This document shows positions 41,121-49,331 of a stretch of DNA of 64,000 bases, one piece after another. The stretch is taken from the NCBI GenBank assembly GCA_035518815.1, contig DATIXG010000072.1:62001-126000 (forward strand), written 5' to 3'. Positions within the stretch are counted from its first letter, which is position 1, and every line of letters begins with the position of its first letter. The notes under the pieces are model-generated. The model was not told the origin of the DNA, did no database searches, and saw only the letters and a list, made by a program, of their open reading frames with translations. Position numbers and translations under genes: made by a program. The DNA is from AG25 sp035518815 (GTDB lineage Bacteria > Gemmatimonadota > Gemmatimonadetes > Gemmatimonadales > GWC2-71-9).

Positions 41121-41576
41121 ATGAACCGACGACTCATCACCACCGGCGCATTGGCGTTCGCGCTGCTCGCGTTGTCCAGCGGGACGGCGATCGCGCAGGA
41201 GCGTGGCCGCGACTGGAACGACGAACACCGCGGCTGGCACATTGACAACGATCAGGATCGTTCGCATGACCCGAAATTCAACGATCACGACCGCCAGGTC
41301 ACGCGGGACTGGTATTTCCGCAATCGCGGTCGCGCCGGCAGGGGCTGGGGAGACCGGGATCGGCTGCCTCCCAACATGGAGGGTCGCCTGCGTCGCGGCG
41401 CGCGGCTCGATCGTGACTTGCGCGCCCGGATGTACTGGCTGCCGGGCGATCTGACGCGCTCCTACGGTCCCGCCCCGCGCGGTTACCGCTACGCGATCAT
41501 CGGCGGCAACATCGTCCTGCTCGACCCGGACTACTTCGTACGGGACGTGTTCCGCATCGATGTCAGAATCCACTAG
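41121..41576 (+). CDS. RcnB-like secreted basic protein
   Basis: This is a periplasmic protein of 151 residues with signal MNRRLITTGALAFALLALSS ending at AIAQ. The mature part is very rich in Arg, Asp and Trp (RDWNDEHRGWHIDNDQDR, RRGARLDRDLRARM) and ends in a conserved block: YRYAIIGGNIVLLDPDYFV. This matches the RcnB/CigR family, where RcnB is a periplasmic protein for nickel and cobalt homeostasis; metal function here is unproven. ATG at 41121 has AGGAGG upstream. The gene stands alone between the paralogous lipoproteins and tRNA-Ile, with a hairpin after its stop. Confidence 0.82.
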   Translation: MNRRLITTGALAFALLALSSGTAIAQERGRDWNDEHRGWHIDNDQDRSHDPKFNDHDRQVTRDWYFRNRGRAGRGWGDRDRLPPNMEGRLRRGARLDRDLRARMYWLPGDLTRSYGPAPRGYRYAIIGGNIVLLDPDYFVRDVFRIDVRIH

Positions 41577-41602
41577 TTAGCCTGGGACGAATTCGGGCAG
41601 GC

Positions 41603-41629
41603 GGCGGGCGTTTGCTAACGCCCGTCGCC
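41603..41629 (+). terminator. Hairpin after the RcnB-like gene
   Basis: CGGGCGTT and AACGCCCG pair perfectly around TGCT, with a few further pairs after a bulge. TTCCGTT follows. The position about 25 bases after the stop fits a terminator for the plus-strand gene. Confidence 0.5.
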
Positions 41630-41743
41630 GTTCCGTTACTGATCACATTTCAATCGGTAAGTCCCCACTGAGCGGACCGAACGCACGTGTAATTTGACGG
41701 GATCGAACGGGGTTTGAATCGACACCAGGCACTGAAATTCAGG

Positions 41744-41780
41744 AACAACGAAGCCCGCCCAATGCAGCGATAAGCGGGCT
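41744..41780 (-). terminator. Hairpin downstream of tRNA-Ile
   Basis: On the minus strand AGCCCGC pairs with GCGGGCT around a 15-base loop, followed by TCGTTGTT. It lies 44 bases after the tRNA-Ile 3' end. Between them is a short repeated stretch, CTAACACCTAACACCTGACA on the plus strand. Confidence 0.4.
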
Positions 41781-41823
41781 AAGTCTCTAGCACCTAACAC
41801 CTAACACCTGACACCTGCCTTCA

Positions 41824-41897
<74 letters not shown>

Positions 41898-42248
41898 CGC
41901 AACGACGTAGGATAGGGCCCAAAGTGTGATTGCCATAGGCCCCAGGGTGACTCGCCGACCTGCGAACTTAGCGGCCCGAGCCTCAACGCGGTACTCTGCG
42001 ACTCGGGCTCCGAAGGTCTGGCACATGTGGCCGTCGATCCGCCACTTGCATCGCCTCGCAACCCCCTTCCCTTCCTGACCTCGCCGGAGCGGCCGCGCCC
42101 GACCCCACCTTCACCTCCCATGTGACTTGAGAGAAGTGTTGATTACATTGATGTCAATATTGTCATCAATGAACTCCGTACCGGAACCGGTGCCCTGAGC
42201 CTGAAACACGCAGGACCGCCCCTCGACGGCAAACGGCGCTCCCCCACG
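41898..42248. other. Intergenic region between tRNA-Ile and marR
   Basis: These 351 bases hold the tRNA-Ile promoter (minus) and the marR-clcA promoter (plus). The only clear element is the 26-bp palindrome at 42146-42171. A 77-codon frame on the minus strand overlaps the tRNA and looks non-coding. Confidence 0.6.
42146..42171. promoter_or_regulatory. 26-bp near-perfect palindrome, probable MarR operator
   Basis: CATTGATG-T-CAATATTG-T-CATCAATG is symmetric at 24 of 26 positions; only the two single T spacers break symmetry. It lies 77 bases before the marR start in an AT-rich patch and overlaps possible promoter elements (TTGATT at 42139 and TGTCAT at 42161). Size, symmetry and position fit a MarR-dimer site used for autoregulation. 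Confidence 0.65.
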
Positions 42249-42707
42249 GTGATCGAGACCGCGCAGATTGTGCAAGGCCTGCGACGGATTGTGAAAGCCC
42301 TCCAGACGTATTCGCAGGACGTGCGGAGCACGTATGGACTGACCGGCCCGCAGCTGTGGGCCCTGAAGACGCTCCAGCATAACGGGGCCATGACCGTCGG
42401 CCGTCTCGCTGCAGCCCTCGCCGTGCATCAAAGCAGCATTTCGATACTGCTGGATCGCCTGGAAAAGCGCGGCCTCGTCCGTCGTGTGCGCGGTCGACCG
42501 GATCGCCGCGTCGTGCAGGTAGCCCTCACCACGAGAGGCGCGACCATGGCCTCGGAGGCGCCTGAGGCAGCCCAGGGCCGCTTGCTGCACGCGCTCGACG
42601 TCATGTCAGCCCACGAGCGCCATCGCATCCGCCGCGCGGTGGACCGCCTCGCCGCTGCCATGGAGGCGACGGATGTGAAGGCCCGCTTCTTCTTCTCGGA
42701 CGAGTGA
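42249..42707 (+). CDS. MarR-family transcriptional regulator
   Basis: This is a winged-helix repressor of 152 residues that should bind DNA as a dimer and release on binding a small ligand. The DNA-binding domain is LTGPQLWALKTLQHNGAMTV, then GRLAAALAVHQSSISILLD (recognition helix), RLEKRGLVRR and the wing GRPDRRVVQVALT. Dimer helices flank it. The GTG start at 42249 has no good ribosome site, so it may be weakly expressed. A 26-bp palindrome lies upstream. The stop overlaps the clcA start as TGATG, so it probably controls its own operon with the chloride channel. Confidence 0.9.
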   Translation: MIETAQIVQGLRRIVKALQTYSQDVRSTYGLTGPQLWALKTLQHNGAMTVGRLAAALAVHQSSISILLDRLEKRGLVRRVRGRPDRRVVQVALTTRGATMASEAPEAAQGRLLHALDVMSAHERHRIRRAVDRLAAAMEATDVKARFFFSDE

Positions 42708-44407
42708 TGGACGCCGCGCAGTCGAGCCGGTCAACCAAGCGACCGGCGCGCCAGCGGCAACTCATCATCGACGCGGCGCTCCTGGGCATCGCCGGCGCGG
42801 CAGCCGCCCTGGTTTTCACCTACCTGCTGCGCGCCGCAACCTGGGTGTTCCTCACGAAGTTTGCAGGCTACCAACCGCCCGGCCTCCCGAACGAAGGCGG
42901 CGTACTGCAGGAGGTCGTTGGGGCATACGGCTTCTGGCTCATACCGCTCGCGACCACCCTGGGCGGCCTCATGGTCGGCATCCTGGTCCAGCGATTGGCG
43001 CCGGAAACGGAAGGCCACGGCACCGACACCGTCGTGCACGCGTTCCACCGCTCCGAGGGGGTGCTGCGTGCCCGCGTCGCACCCATCAAGCTGTTGGCGT
43101 CCGCGATGACCATCGGGTCCGGAGGCTCAGCCGGCCGCGAGGGGCCCATCGCGCTCACGGCCGCGGCGCTTGGCTCCTGGTACGCGCAGCTGACCCACCG
43201 TCCGGCAGCCGATCGGCGCCTGCTGCTCGTGGTAGGAATGGCCGCGGGCATCGCGGCCATCTTTCGCTCGCCCGTCGGCGCCGCCCTGTTCGCCATCGAA
43301 GTGTTGTATCTCGACATGGAATTTGAATCGGTGGCGCTGCTTCCCGCGATGCTGGCGTCGGTGATCGCGTACGCCGTGAACGGCCTCTTTGTCGGGTGGC
43401 AGCCGCTGTTCCGCGTTCCCGCCCAGCTCACACTCAGCCGCGTCGTCGACAACGCCTGGTATGTTGGGCTCGGCGTCCTCGCGGGTCTCGTCGCGACCTT
43501 CGTGCCCGTCCTCTTCTACGGAGTGCGAGACGCGTTCCGACGCTTGCCCGTGCGCCCAGAGCTGAAACCAGCGGTCGGCGGGCTGCTCATGGGGCTCCTG
43601 GCGATCGCCTGCCCGGGGGTGATCGCAGGCGGGTACGGCTGGATGCAAGAGGCGATCGACGGACGACTCGCCGCCGGAGCGCTCCTCGCCCTGGTCCTGG
43701 CGAAACCCCTGGCGATGAGCCTCACGATCTCCTCGGGAGGATCTGGCGGCGTGTTCGCCCCCACCCTATTCATCGGCGCGATGCTTGGCGGGTTGCTCGC
43801 GAGCCTGTCCCATCAGCCGCCGGCGCCCTTCGTAATCGTGGGCATGGCCGCCGTGTTCGCGGGAGCCGCGCACGTCCCGATCGCCTCACTCATGATGGTC
43901 ACCGAGATGACCGGGGGGTACACGCTGCTCGTGCCCGCGGCGCTCGCCGTCATGGTCAGCTATCTGGTGCAACGACGGCTGGCGCACGGCGTGCGGTATC
44001 AAGGTCTCTACGAGGCACAGGTCCCCACCCGTGCTGACTCCCCGGCGCATCACGCGGAGCACCTGCGAATCGCCCTTCGGCTGCTGAAGGAACGCCGCGT
44101 CCTCGACCCCGCAGACGTCGGGCAGCTGGACCTTCTTTCCTTCCTGCGCGCGGGGATCCCGGTCGAGCTCCCGAATGACCGGCGTCTGCTGATCGGCGTC
44201 CTGCGACCCGACAGCCCCTTGGTTGGTCGCCCCGCGAGTGCGGACGGCGCCGGCCTCGAAGGCAACACCCGAATCTTCGCGATTATCCGGGGCGAGCACA
44301 TGACGGTTCCGGGGCCGAATGCCGTGCTCGAAGCCGGGGACCGTCTGCTCCTCGTGACCGCCGCCAGCGACATGGAACGGCTTAAGCAGCACATGGACAA
44401 GTGGTAG
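42707..44407 (+). CDS. ClC chloride channel/antiporter with C-terminal TrkA-C domain
   Basis: This is a membrane protein of 566 residues. The ClC core has the selectivity and gating motifs GSGGSAGREGPIAL (gating Glu in GREGP), FRSPVGAALFAIEVLY, and SSGGSGGVFAPTLFIGAMLG. Gating and ion-pathway Tyr cannot be placed with certainty. After the channel (to about residue 430) a soluble region ends with a TrkA-C/RCK-C fold: IPVELPNDRRLLIGVLRP, EGNTRIFAIIRGEHMTVPG, LEAGDRLLLVTAASDMERL. Such a domain could let a small ligand gate chloride flux. Whether it is a channel or a Cl-/H+ exchanger is open. It is coupled to marR by TGATG. Confidence 0.9.
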   Translation: MDAAQSSRSTKRPARQRQLIIDAALLGIAGAAAALVFTYLLRAATWVFLTKFAGYQPPGLPNEGGVLQEVVGAYGFWLIPLATTLGGLMVGILVQRLAPETEGHGTDTVVHAFHRSEGVLRARVAPIKLLASAMTIGSGGSAGREGPIALTAAALGSWYAQLTHRPAADRRLLLVVGMAAGIAAIFRSPVGAALFAIEVLYLDMEFESVALLPAMLASVIAYAVNGLFVGWQPLFRVPAQLTLSRVVDNAWYVGLGVLAGLVATFVPVLFYGVRDAFRRLPVRPELKPAVGGLLMGLLAIACPGVIAGGYGWMQEAIDGRLAAGALLALVLAKPLAMSLTISSGGSGGVFAPTLFIGAMLGGLLASLSHQPPAPFVIVGMAAVFAGAAHVPIASLMMVTEMTGGYTLLVPAALAVMVSYLVQRRLAHGVRYQGLYEAQVPTRADSPAHHAEHLRIALRLLKERRVLDPADVGQLDLLSFLRAGIPVELPNDRRLLIGVLRPDSPLVGRPASADGAGLEGNTRIFAIIRGEHMTVPGPNAVLEAGDRLLLVTAASDMERLKQHMDKW

Positions 44408-44566
44408 AGGACAGAGAGTACGCGGTGCAACCTAATGGAGGAACTGCCAATCCTACCTGGACGTGGTTCTTCACGTCACCTGCGACCTGGCTCACGACCG
44501 TGCTCACGCTCACCCCGGCGCCGTAGCAGCTGAAACTCACGCGCCCGCGCCCCCGTCAGGAAGCAC

Positions 44567-44815
44567 ATGCTGGCGCCGCGCCTTCTGCCTATGACACCCC
44601 TCGCGCTTGATCTCCGGCCCCTCCGCCACCAACGGGGCTGGACCCAGCACGAGCTCGCGCGCCGCTCAGGCGTCGATCAGCCTACCATTTCGCGTATCGA
44701 GAACGGGATCACGCGGGGCGTGGGGCTCGGCACGATCGAGCGCCTGGCGCACGCGCTGGACGTCAACCCGCGCGTGCTGTTCGAGCGCCCGCTCCCCGCC
44801 GCCCGGGCGAGCTGA
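44567..44815 (+). CDS. Small XRE-family helix-turn-helix protein
   Basis: This is an 82-residue protein made almost entirely of a Cro/C1-type helix-turn-helix: LRHQRGWTQHELARRSGVDQ, then PTISRIENGITRGVGLGTIE and RLAHALDVNPRVLF. It has no ligand or dimer extension. ATG at 44567 is chosen for CAGGAAG upstream; a second ATG at 44591 also works. No phage or toxin partner lies next to it, so it may be a stand-alone regulator. A strong hairpin follows. Confidence 0.82.
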   Translation: MLAPRLLPMTPLALDLRPLRHQRGWTQHELARRSGVDQPTISRIENGITRGVGLGTIERLAHALDVNPRVLFERPLPAARAS

Positions 44816-44831
44816 GCTGACCGGAAACACG

Positions 44832-44857
44832 ACGGCCGGCGGGTGCTCGCCGGCCGT
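44832..44857. terminator. Bidirectional hairpin between XRE gene and acidic-protein gene
   Basis: ACGGCCGGCG and CGCCGGCCGT form a perfect 10-bp stem around GGTGCT. It sits between two convergent genes and probably ends both transcripts, although T-runs are short. Confidence 0.65.
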
Positions 44858-44880
44858 CCCTGTCATTGCCGCACTCTCGC

Positions 44881-45138
44881 TCACTCCCATTCCCGCCGCT
44901 GGCCCCCTTTGCGGGGCTTGAACTCATCGTCTTCGTCGCCATCGAACTCGTCATCCAGGTCGTCATACTCGTCGAGGTCGTTCTCGTCCTCATCGTCCAG
45001 CTCGTCCTCGTCCAGCTCGTCGTCGAAGTCTTCGCCCAGATCCTTGTCTTCCTCGAACTCCCCGAAGTCTTCATCGTCCAGACCGTCGCTGCGACGCTTG
45101 AGCGACCAGTCCGACGTCTCGCGGGACAACATTGTCAC
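44881..45138 (-). CDS. Small, extremely acidic protein
   Basis: This is an 85-residue protein in which 42 residues are Asp or Glu. It opens with a short mixed segment (MTMLSRETSDWSLKRRSD), continues as an almost pure Asp/Glu tract with scattered Leu, Phe and Tyr (GEDFDDELDEDELDDEDEND), and ends with a basic patch, FKPRKGGQRREWE. It is surely disordered and could mimic nucleic acid or bind cations or basic ribosomal proteins. It starts 28 bases after the typA stop on the same strand, so it may share its transcript. No family recognised; a poly-Ser frame on the other strand is its shadow. Confidence 0.7.
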   Translation of the reverse strand: MTMLSRETSDWSLKRRSDGLDDEDFGEFEEDKDLGEDFDDELDEDELDDEDENDLDEYDDLDDEFDGDEDDEFKPRKGGQRREWE

Positions 45139-45166
45139 CCCCAGCTAGGGTTGTGGTTGCACGAGT

Positions 45167-47011
45167 TCACGGTTCGATTGCCCGGGCGTTCCGGGCGAGC
45201 TTGCGGCGCTCCGTCGCATTCAACGCGCGCTTGCGCAGCCGCACGGACGACGGCGTCACTTCGATCAACTCGTCGTCCTCAATGTATTCGAGCGCCAGCT
45301 CCAGCGTCACCTGCCGCGGCGGCTCAAGAATGATCATCTCATCCGACGCGGTGGTGCGCATGTTCGACAGGCGCTTCTCCTTGGCCGCGTTGACGTCGAT
45401 GTCGCCCGTCCGCGCGTTCTCCCCCACGATCATCCCTTCGTACACCGGCTCTCCAGGCTTCACGAACAGCGTGCCTCGCTCCTGCAAATTGAACAGCGCG
45501 AACCCAACCGCTACCCCCTCCCGGTCTGCCACGAGCACGCCACGGGTCCGTCCGGTGATCGGCCCCGCCCACGGCCCATACTCGAAGAACCGATGATGCA
45601 TGATCCCGTTCCCGCGCGTGTCCGTCAAGAACTCCGACCGGTAGCCCAGGAGCCCCCGGGCCGGGACCTTGAACCGCAACCGCACGGTCCCCAGCCCGGG
45701 ATTCTTGAGATCGAGCATGGTCGCCCGGCGGGGGCCGAGTTTCTCCATGACCACGCCCATGTACCCCTCCGGGCAGTCGATCATGAGCTCCTCGTACGGC
45801 TCGAGCTGCTCGCCGTTCGGCCCTTCCCGCGGGATAATACGCGGGCGGCTCACCTGAAATTCGTAGCCCTCCCGCCGCATCGTTTCCATCAGAATCCCGA
45901 GGTGCAGCTCCCCCCGCCCCGACACCGTGAACGTGTACGGGTTGTCGGTGTCTTCCACCCGCAGCGCCACGTTCCGCTCGAGCTCTTTGTAGAGCCGCTC
46001 CCGCACCTGCCGCCCCGTCACGAACTTCCCTTCGCGCCCCGCGAAGGGGGAATTGTTGACGAGCACGTCCACCGAGATCGTCGGCTCCTCGACGGCGATG
46101 CCGGCGAGACGCTCTGGTGTCGAGAGCGCCGTGATGGTCTTTCCGATCTCGATCCCCTCGAGCCCCGCGAGCGCGACGATCTCGCCTGCCTCCGCGCTCT
46201 CGACCTCCACCCGCTCGATGCCCTCGAACGCGAATAGCTTGGCCACCCGTGCCTGCTCGTACAGGCCCTCGAAGACGACCCCCGGCTCGCCCAGCGGCAG
46301 CAGGGCCACCGTCTCCCCCACGCGCACCCGGCCGCGCTCGATGCGCCCGATGCCGATACGGCCCAGATACGAGGAGTGATCGAGCGTTGACACGAGCATC
46401 TGGAACGGGCCCGTGGGATCGCCGGTCGGCTCGGGGATCGTGTTGAGAATCGTCTCGAACAGCGGCCGCAGATCGGTCCCCGGCACCGCCAGGTCGAGCG
46501 TCGCGATGCCCTGGCGGCTCGACGCGTATAGGAAGGGACAATTGAACTGATCGGGGGATGCCTCGAGATCGAGCAGCAGCTGCAGCACCTCGTCGTGCAC
46601 CCGCAGCGGCTCGGCGTCGGATCGGTCGATCTTGTTGACGATGACGATCGGCCGCAGCCCCAGCGCGAGCGCCTTGCCGGCCACGAACCGCGTCTGCGGC
46701 ATCGGCCCTTCGGCCGCGTCCACGAGGAGGAGGAAACCGTCCACCATGCGGAGGATGCGCTCCACCTCCCCGCCGAAATCCGCGTGGCCGGGCGTATCGA
46801 CGATGTTGATCTTCGTCTCACCCCAGCGCACCGATGCGTTCTTCGACAGAATCGTGATGCCGCGCTCGCGCTCGAGCGGATTCGAGTCCATCACTCGCTC
46901 GCTGACCTGCTGGTTGGCGCGGAAGACGCCGGACTGGCGGAGCATTTGGTCGACCAACGTAGTCTTACCGTGGTCGACGTGAGCGATGATGGCGATGTTG
47001 CGCAGCGGCAC
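45167..47011 (-). CDS. typA: Translational GTPase TypA/BipA
   Basis: This is a ribosome-binding GTPase of 614 residues that acts in 50S assembly and stress growth. GTG at 47011 is preferred: it has GAGGA upstream and starts VPLRNIAIIAHVDHGKTTL. G motifs are HVDHGKTT, ERERGITIL, DTPGHADFGG, NKIDRSD and ASSRQG. After the EF-Tu-like domain II, domain III/V (SGRGELHLGILMETMRREGY, PEGYMGVVMEKLGPRR) and the TypA-specific C-terminus (GRTRGVLVADREG, RPRIIPREGP in the middle) are present. Length is standard for the family. The frame upstream of 47011 is non-conserved. Confidence 0.96.
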   Translation of the reverse strand: MPLRNIAIIAHVDHGKTTLVDQMLRQSGVFRANQQVSERVMDSNPLERERGITILSKNASVRWGETKINIVDTPGHADFGGEVERILRMVDGFLLLVDAAEGPMPQTRFVAGKALALGLRPIVIVNKIDRSDAEPLRVHDEVLQLLLDLEASPDQFNCPFLYASSRQGIATLDLAVPGTDLRPLFETILNTIPEPTGDPTGPFQMLVSTLDHSSYLGRIGIGRIERGRVRVGETVALLPLGEPGVVFEGLYEQARVAKLFAFEGIERVEVESAEAGEIVALAGLEGIEIGKTITALSTPERLAGIAVEEPTISVDVLVNNSPFAGREGKFVTGRQVRERLYKELERNVALRVEDTDNPYTFTVSGRGELHLGILMETMRREGYEFQVSRPRIIPREGPNGEQLEPYEELMIDCPEGYMGVVMEKLGPRRATMLDLKNPGLGTVRLRFKVPARGLLGYRSEFLTDTRGNGIMHHRFFEYGPWAGPITGRTRGVLVADREGVAVGFALFNLQERGTLFVKPGEPVYEGMIVGENARTGDIDVNAAKEKRLSNMRTTASDEMIILEPPRQVTLELALEYIEDDELIEVTPSSVRLRKRALNATERRKLARNARAIEP

Positions 47012-47126
47012 TGCGTCGGGTCCTCGAGGGGGTGGGGATGGCGAGGGCCCAGTATAGAAGGGGCGTGCGCGCGCGGTCAAGGGCGTGAGACCGCCCTTAC
47101 CGCCTCCTACCGCCCCTTACCGCCTC

Positions 47127-48017
47127 TCAGCACGTCGGATCCCGCTCCATCTGCACCGTAATGTGACGGATCCCCAGCGCCTCCATGCGGCCCTGCACGC
47201 CCTCGAGAATTCGTTGATTGTCGGCGGGATTCTGCACCACGAGGTGGCCGCTCATGGCGACGACACCGCTCGTGAGCGTCCACACGTGAAGATCGTGCAC
47301 CGACGAGACGCCGGGGAGGGACGCAATGCGGTCGTGCACATCCGACAGCGAAATGTGCTCCGGGGTCGCTTCGAGGAGCACGTCCACGCTCTCGCGCGTG
47401 AGCTGCCACGCACCGCGGAGGATGAGCAGGGCGACCAGAAGGGAGATCAGGGGGTCGGCGAGCGTCCACCCGGTGGCGAGGATCACGATGGCGGCGACGA
47501 CCGCGCTCAGGGAGCCGAGCGCGTCGCTCAGCACGTGCAGGTACGCGCCACGCTGATTCAGCGAGTGCTCGTGCCCGCGATGCAGGATTGCGGCCCCGGC
47601 GATGTTCGCGATCAGCCCCGCCGCCGCAACCCAGAGCATCAGCTCCGCATGCACCCCCTGAGGCGCCTGGAACCGGCGGTATGCCTCGAAGGCGATGCCG
47701 AGCGCCAGTACGATCAGGAACGCCCCGTTCACGAGCGCCGCGAGGATCTCGAGGCGGAGCAGTCCGTACGAGCGCTGGGGCGTGGCCGGCCGCTCCGCCA
47801 GGTGCGCCACCCACAGCGCCAACCCCAGGGCGCCGACGTCCGCCAACATGTGGCCCGCATCGGCCAGCAACGCCAGCGAATGGGCTGCGACGCCCCCGAC
47901 CGCTTCCGCCACCGTCACACCCAGGCCCAGGCCCAGCACCAGCGCCATCCTGCGCCGGCTCTCGGCCCGCAGCGGAACGCGATGCGCGCACTGCGCCTCG
48001 ACCGGCAGCGTCGTCAC
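47127..48017 (-). CDS. Cation diffusion facilitator (CDF) metal exporter
   Basis: This is an inner-membrane metal/proton antiporter of 296 residues with six helices and a cytoplasmic domain. The metal-site motifs HSLALLADAGHMLADV (helix 2, HxxxD) and YLHVLSDALGSLSAV (helix 5, HxxxD) are intact, which favours zinc or a similar divalent ion. The C-terminal domain shows ISLSDVHDRIASLPGVSSVH, DLHVWTLTSGVVAMSGHL and the ending HITVQMERD. The His-rich loop seen in many zinc exporters is short (HRGHEHS). The GTG start overlaps the hisD stop as GTGA, an unusual pairing; HisD is a zinc enzyme. Confidence 0.92.
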   Translation of the reverse strand: MTTLPVEAQCAHRVPLRAESRRRMALVLGLGLGVTVAEAVGGVAAHSLALLADAGHMLADVGALGLALWVAHLAERPATPQRSYGLLRLEILAALVNGAFLIVLALGIAFEAYRRFQAPQGVHAELMLWVAAAGLIANIAGAAILHRGHEHSLNQRGAYLHVLSDALGSLSAVVAAIVILATGWTLADPLISLLVALLILRGAWQLTRESVDVLLEATPEHISLSDVHDRIASLPGVSSVHDLHVWTLTSGVVAMSGHLVVQNPADNQRILEGVQGRMEALGIRHITVQMERDPTC

Positions 48018-49312
48018 CCTTCCCCCGTCCCCTCTTCCCCCTCCGCTCGTATCCGAATCGCTTCCGCGTGCCCGAACAGGCCTTCGGCTTCGGCGAGGGC
48101 GATGATGTGTGGCGCGTCCTGCGCCAGCCGCGCAGGGGAGTAGGAGATGACGCTGATACGCTTCACGAAGTCGTATACCCCGAGTGGGGACATGTACCGA
48201 GCCGTTCCCCCGGTGGGCAACACGTGCGAGGGACCGGCGAGGTAGTCGCCGACCGGCTCCGGCGTACTCCCCCCCACGAACACGGCGCCCGCATGGCGGA
48301 TCCGGTCTACCAGCGGCCACGGGTCGCGCACCAGTAACTCGAGGTGCTCCGGGGCACGCCGGTTCGCCACCTCGACGGCGGCGTCGAGGTCGGGAACGCG
48401 CACCACCACGCCGTGCGCCGCAAGCGAGCGCTCGACGATCGAACGACGGGGGGACTGCGAGGCACGGCGGGCGAGCTCCGCGTCGAGGCTGCCCGCAAGG
48501 GTCGCGCTCGTCGTCACACACCACGCCGTGGCATCTTCGTCATGTTCCGCCTGCGCGATCATGTCGGCGGCCACGTACCGGGGATCGGCAGTGTCGTCGG
48601 CGATGATGAGGACTTCCGTCGGCCCGGCAAGCATATCGATGCCGACGACCCCGGCGACCTGGCGCTTGGCCTCCGTCACGAACCGGTTCCCCGGACCCAC
48701 AATCTTGTCCACGCGCGGCACCGTGGCGGTCCCATAGGCGAGCGCCGCGATCGCCTGCGCGCCCCCGATCCGGAACACCCGCGACACGCCCGCCAGCTCC
48801 GCGGCCGCGAGCACCGCATCGGTCATTCCGCCGGCCGGCGTGGTCATCACCACCTCGCGCACCCCCGCCACGGCCGCCGGCACCCCATTCATTACAACCG
48901 TTGAAGGGTATGACGCCTTGCCGCCGGGAACGTAGAGCCCGACACGGTCGAGCGGCACGACCCGCATGCCCAGCGCGTTGCCTTGCGCGTCGCGATCGAG
49001 ATACCCCTTGCTCAGCTGTCGTTCGTGATACGCCCGGACGCGTGCCACGGCGACTTCCAGGGCTGCACGTACCTCTCGCGGCACGCGTCCCAGTGCGGCC
49101 AGGCGCGTCTCCCGCGACACTTCCCACTCCCCCGGCGCCAGGTCTGCACTCTCCAGGCGCTTCGTGTGCTCTCGCACCGCATCGTCGCCGCGCCGCCGCA
49201 CGTCCTCGACGATGGTGCGCACCGCATTCGTCGTGTCGGCATCGGCGTCGCTCCCGGTGCCAACGTGCGCTGCGAGTGCATCGTACGGCGGTGCTTGAAG
49301 TTGCGTGAGCAC
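48014..49312 (-). CDS. hisD: Histidinol dehydrogenase
   Basis: This zinc-dependent enzyme of 432 residues oxidises L-histidinol in two NAD-linked steps to L-histidine, the last step of histidine synthesis. Landmarks are LDRVGLYVPGGKASYPSTVV, IGGAQAIAALAYGTATVPRV, VGPGNRFVTEAKRQV, GPTEVLIIADDTADPRYVAA, AQAEHDEDATA (catalytic Glu-His) and the HisD end HVLPTGGTARYMSPLGVYDF. GTG at 49312 gives the usual length. It diverges from the corC-like gene by only 19 bases and overlaps the CDF gene downstream, while hisZ and hisG lie on the opposite strand beyond the corC-like gene. Confidence 0.96.
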   Translation of the reverse strand: MLTQLQAPPYDALAAHVGTGSDADADTTNAVRTIVEDVRRRGDDAVREHTKRLESADLAPGEWEVSRETRLAALGRVPREVRAALEVAVARVRAYHERQLSKGYLDRDAQGNALGMRVVPLDRVGLYVPGGKASYPSTVVMNGVPAAVAGVREVVMTTPAGGMTDAVLAAAELAGVSRVFRIGGAQAIAALAYGTATVPRVDKIVGPGNRFVTEAKRQVAGVVGIDMLAGPTEVLIIADDTADPRYVAADMIAQAEHDEDATAWCVTTSATLAGSLDAELARRASQSPRRSIVERSLAAHGVVVRVPDLDAAVEVANRRAPEHLELLVRDPWPLVDRIRHAGAVFVGGSTPEPVGDYLAGPSHVLPTGGTARYMSPLGVYDFVKRISVISYSPARLAQDAPHIIALAEAEGLFGHAEAIRIRAEGEEGTGEG

Positions 49313-49331
49313 TTGGTATGTTCCGCCCTCT

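Noticed and set aside
44843..45148. Ser-rich open frame opposite the acidic protein gene
   Set aside because: The poly-Ser stretch is just the complement of the GAC/GAG codons; the minus-strand frame has a sensible protein layout and operon position.
47085..47125. Repeated CTTACCGCC/CCTACCGCC units between typA and the CDF gene
   Set aside because: Only three or four imperfect short units, without spacers; not a CRISPR array or recognisable regulatory element.
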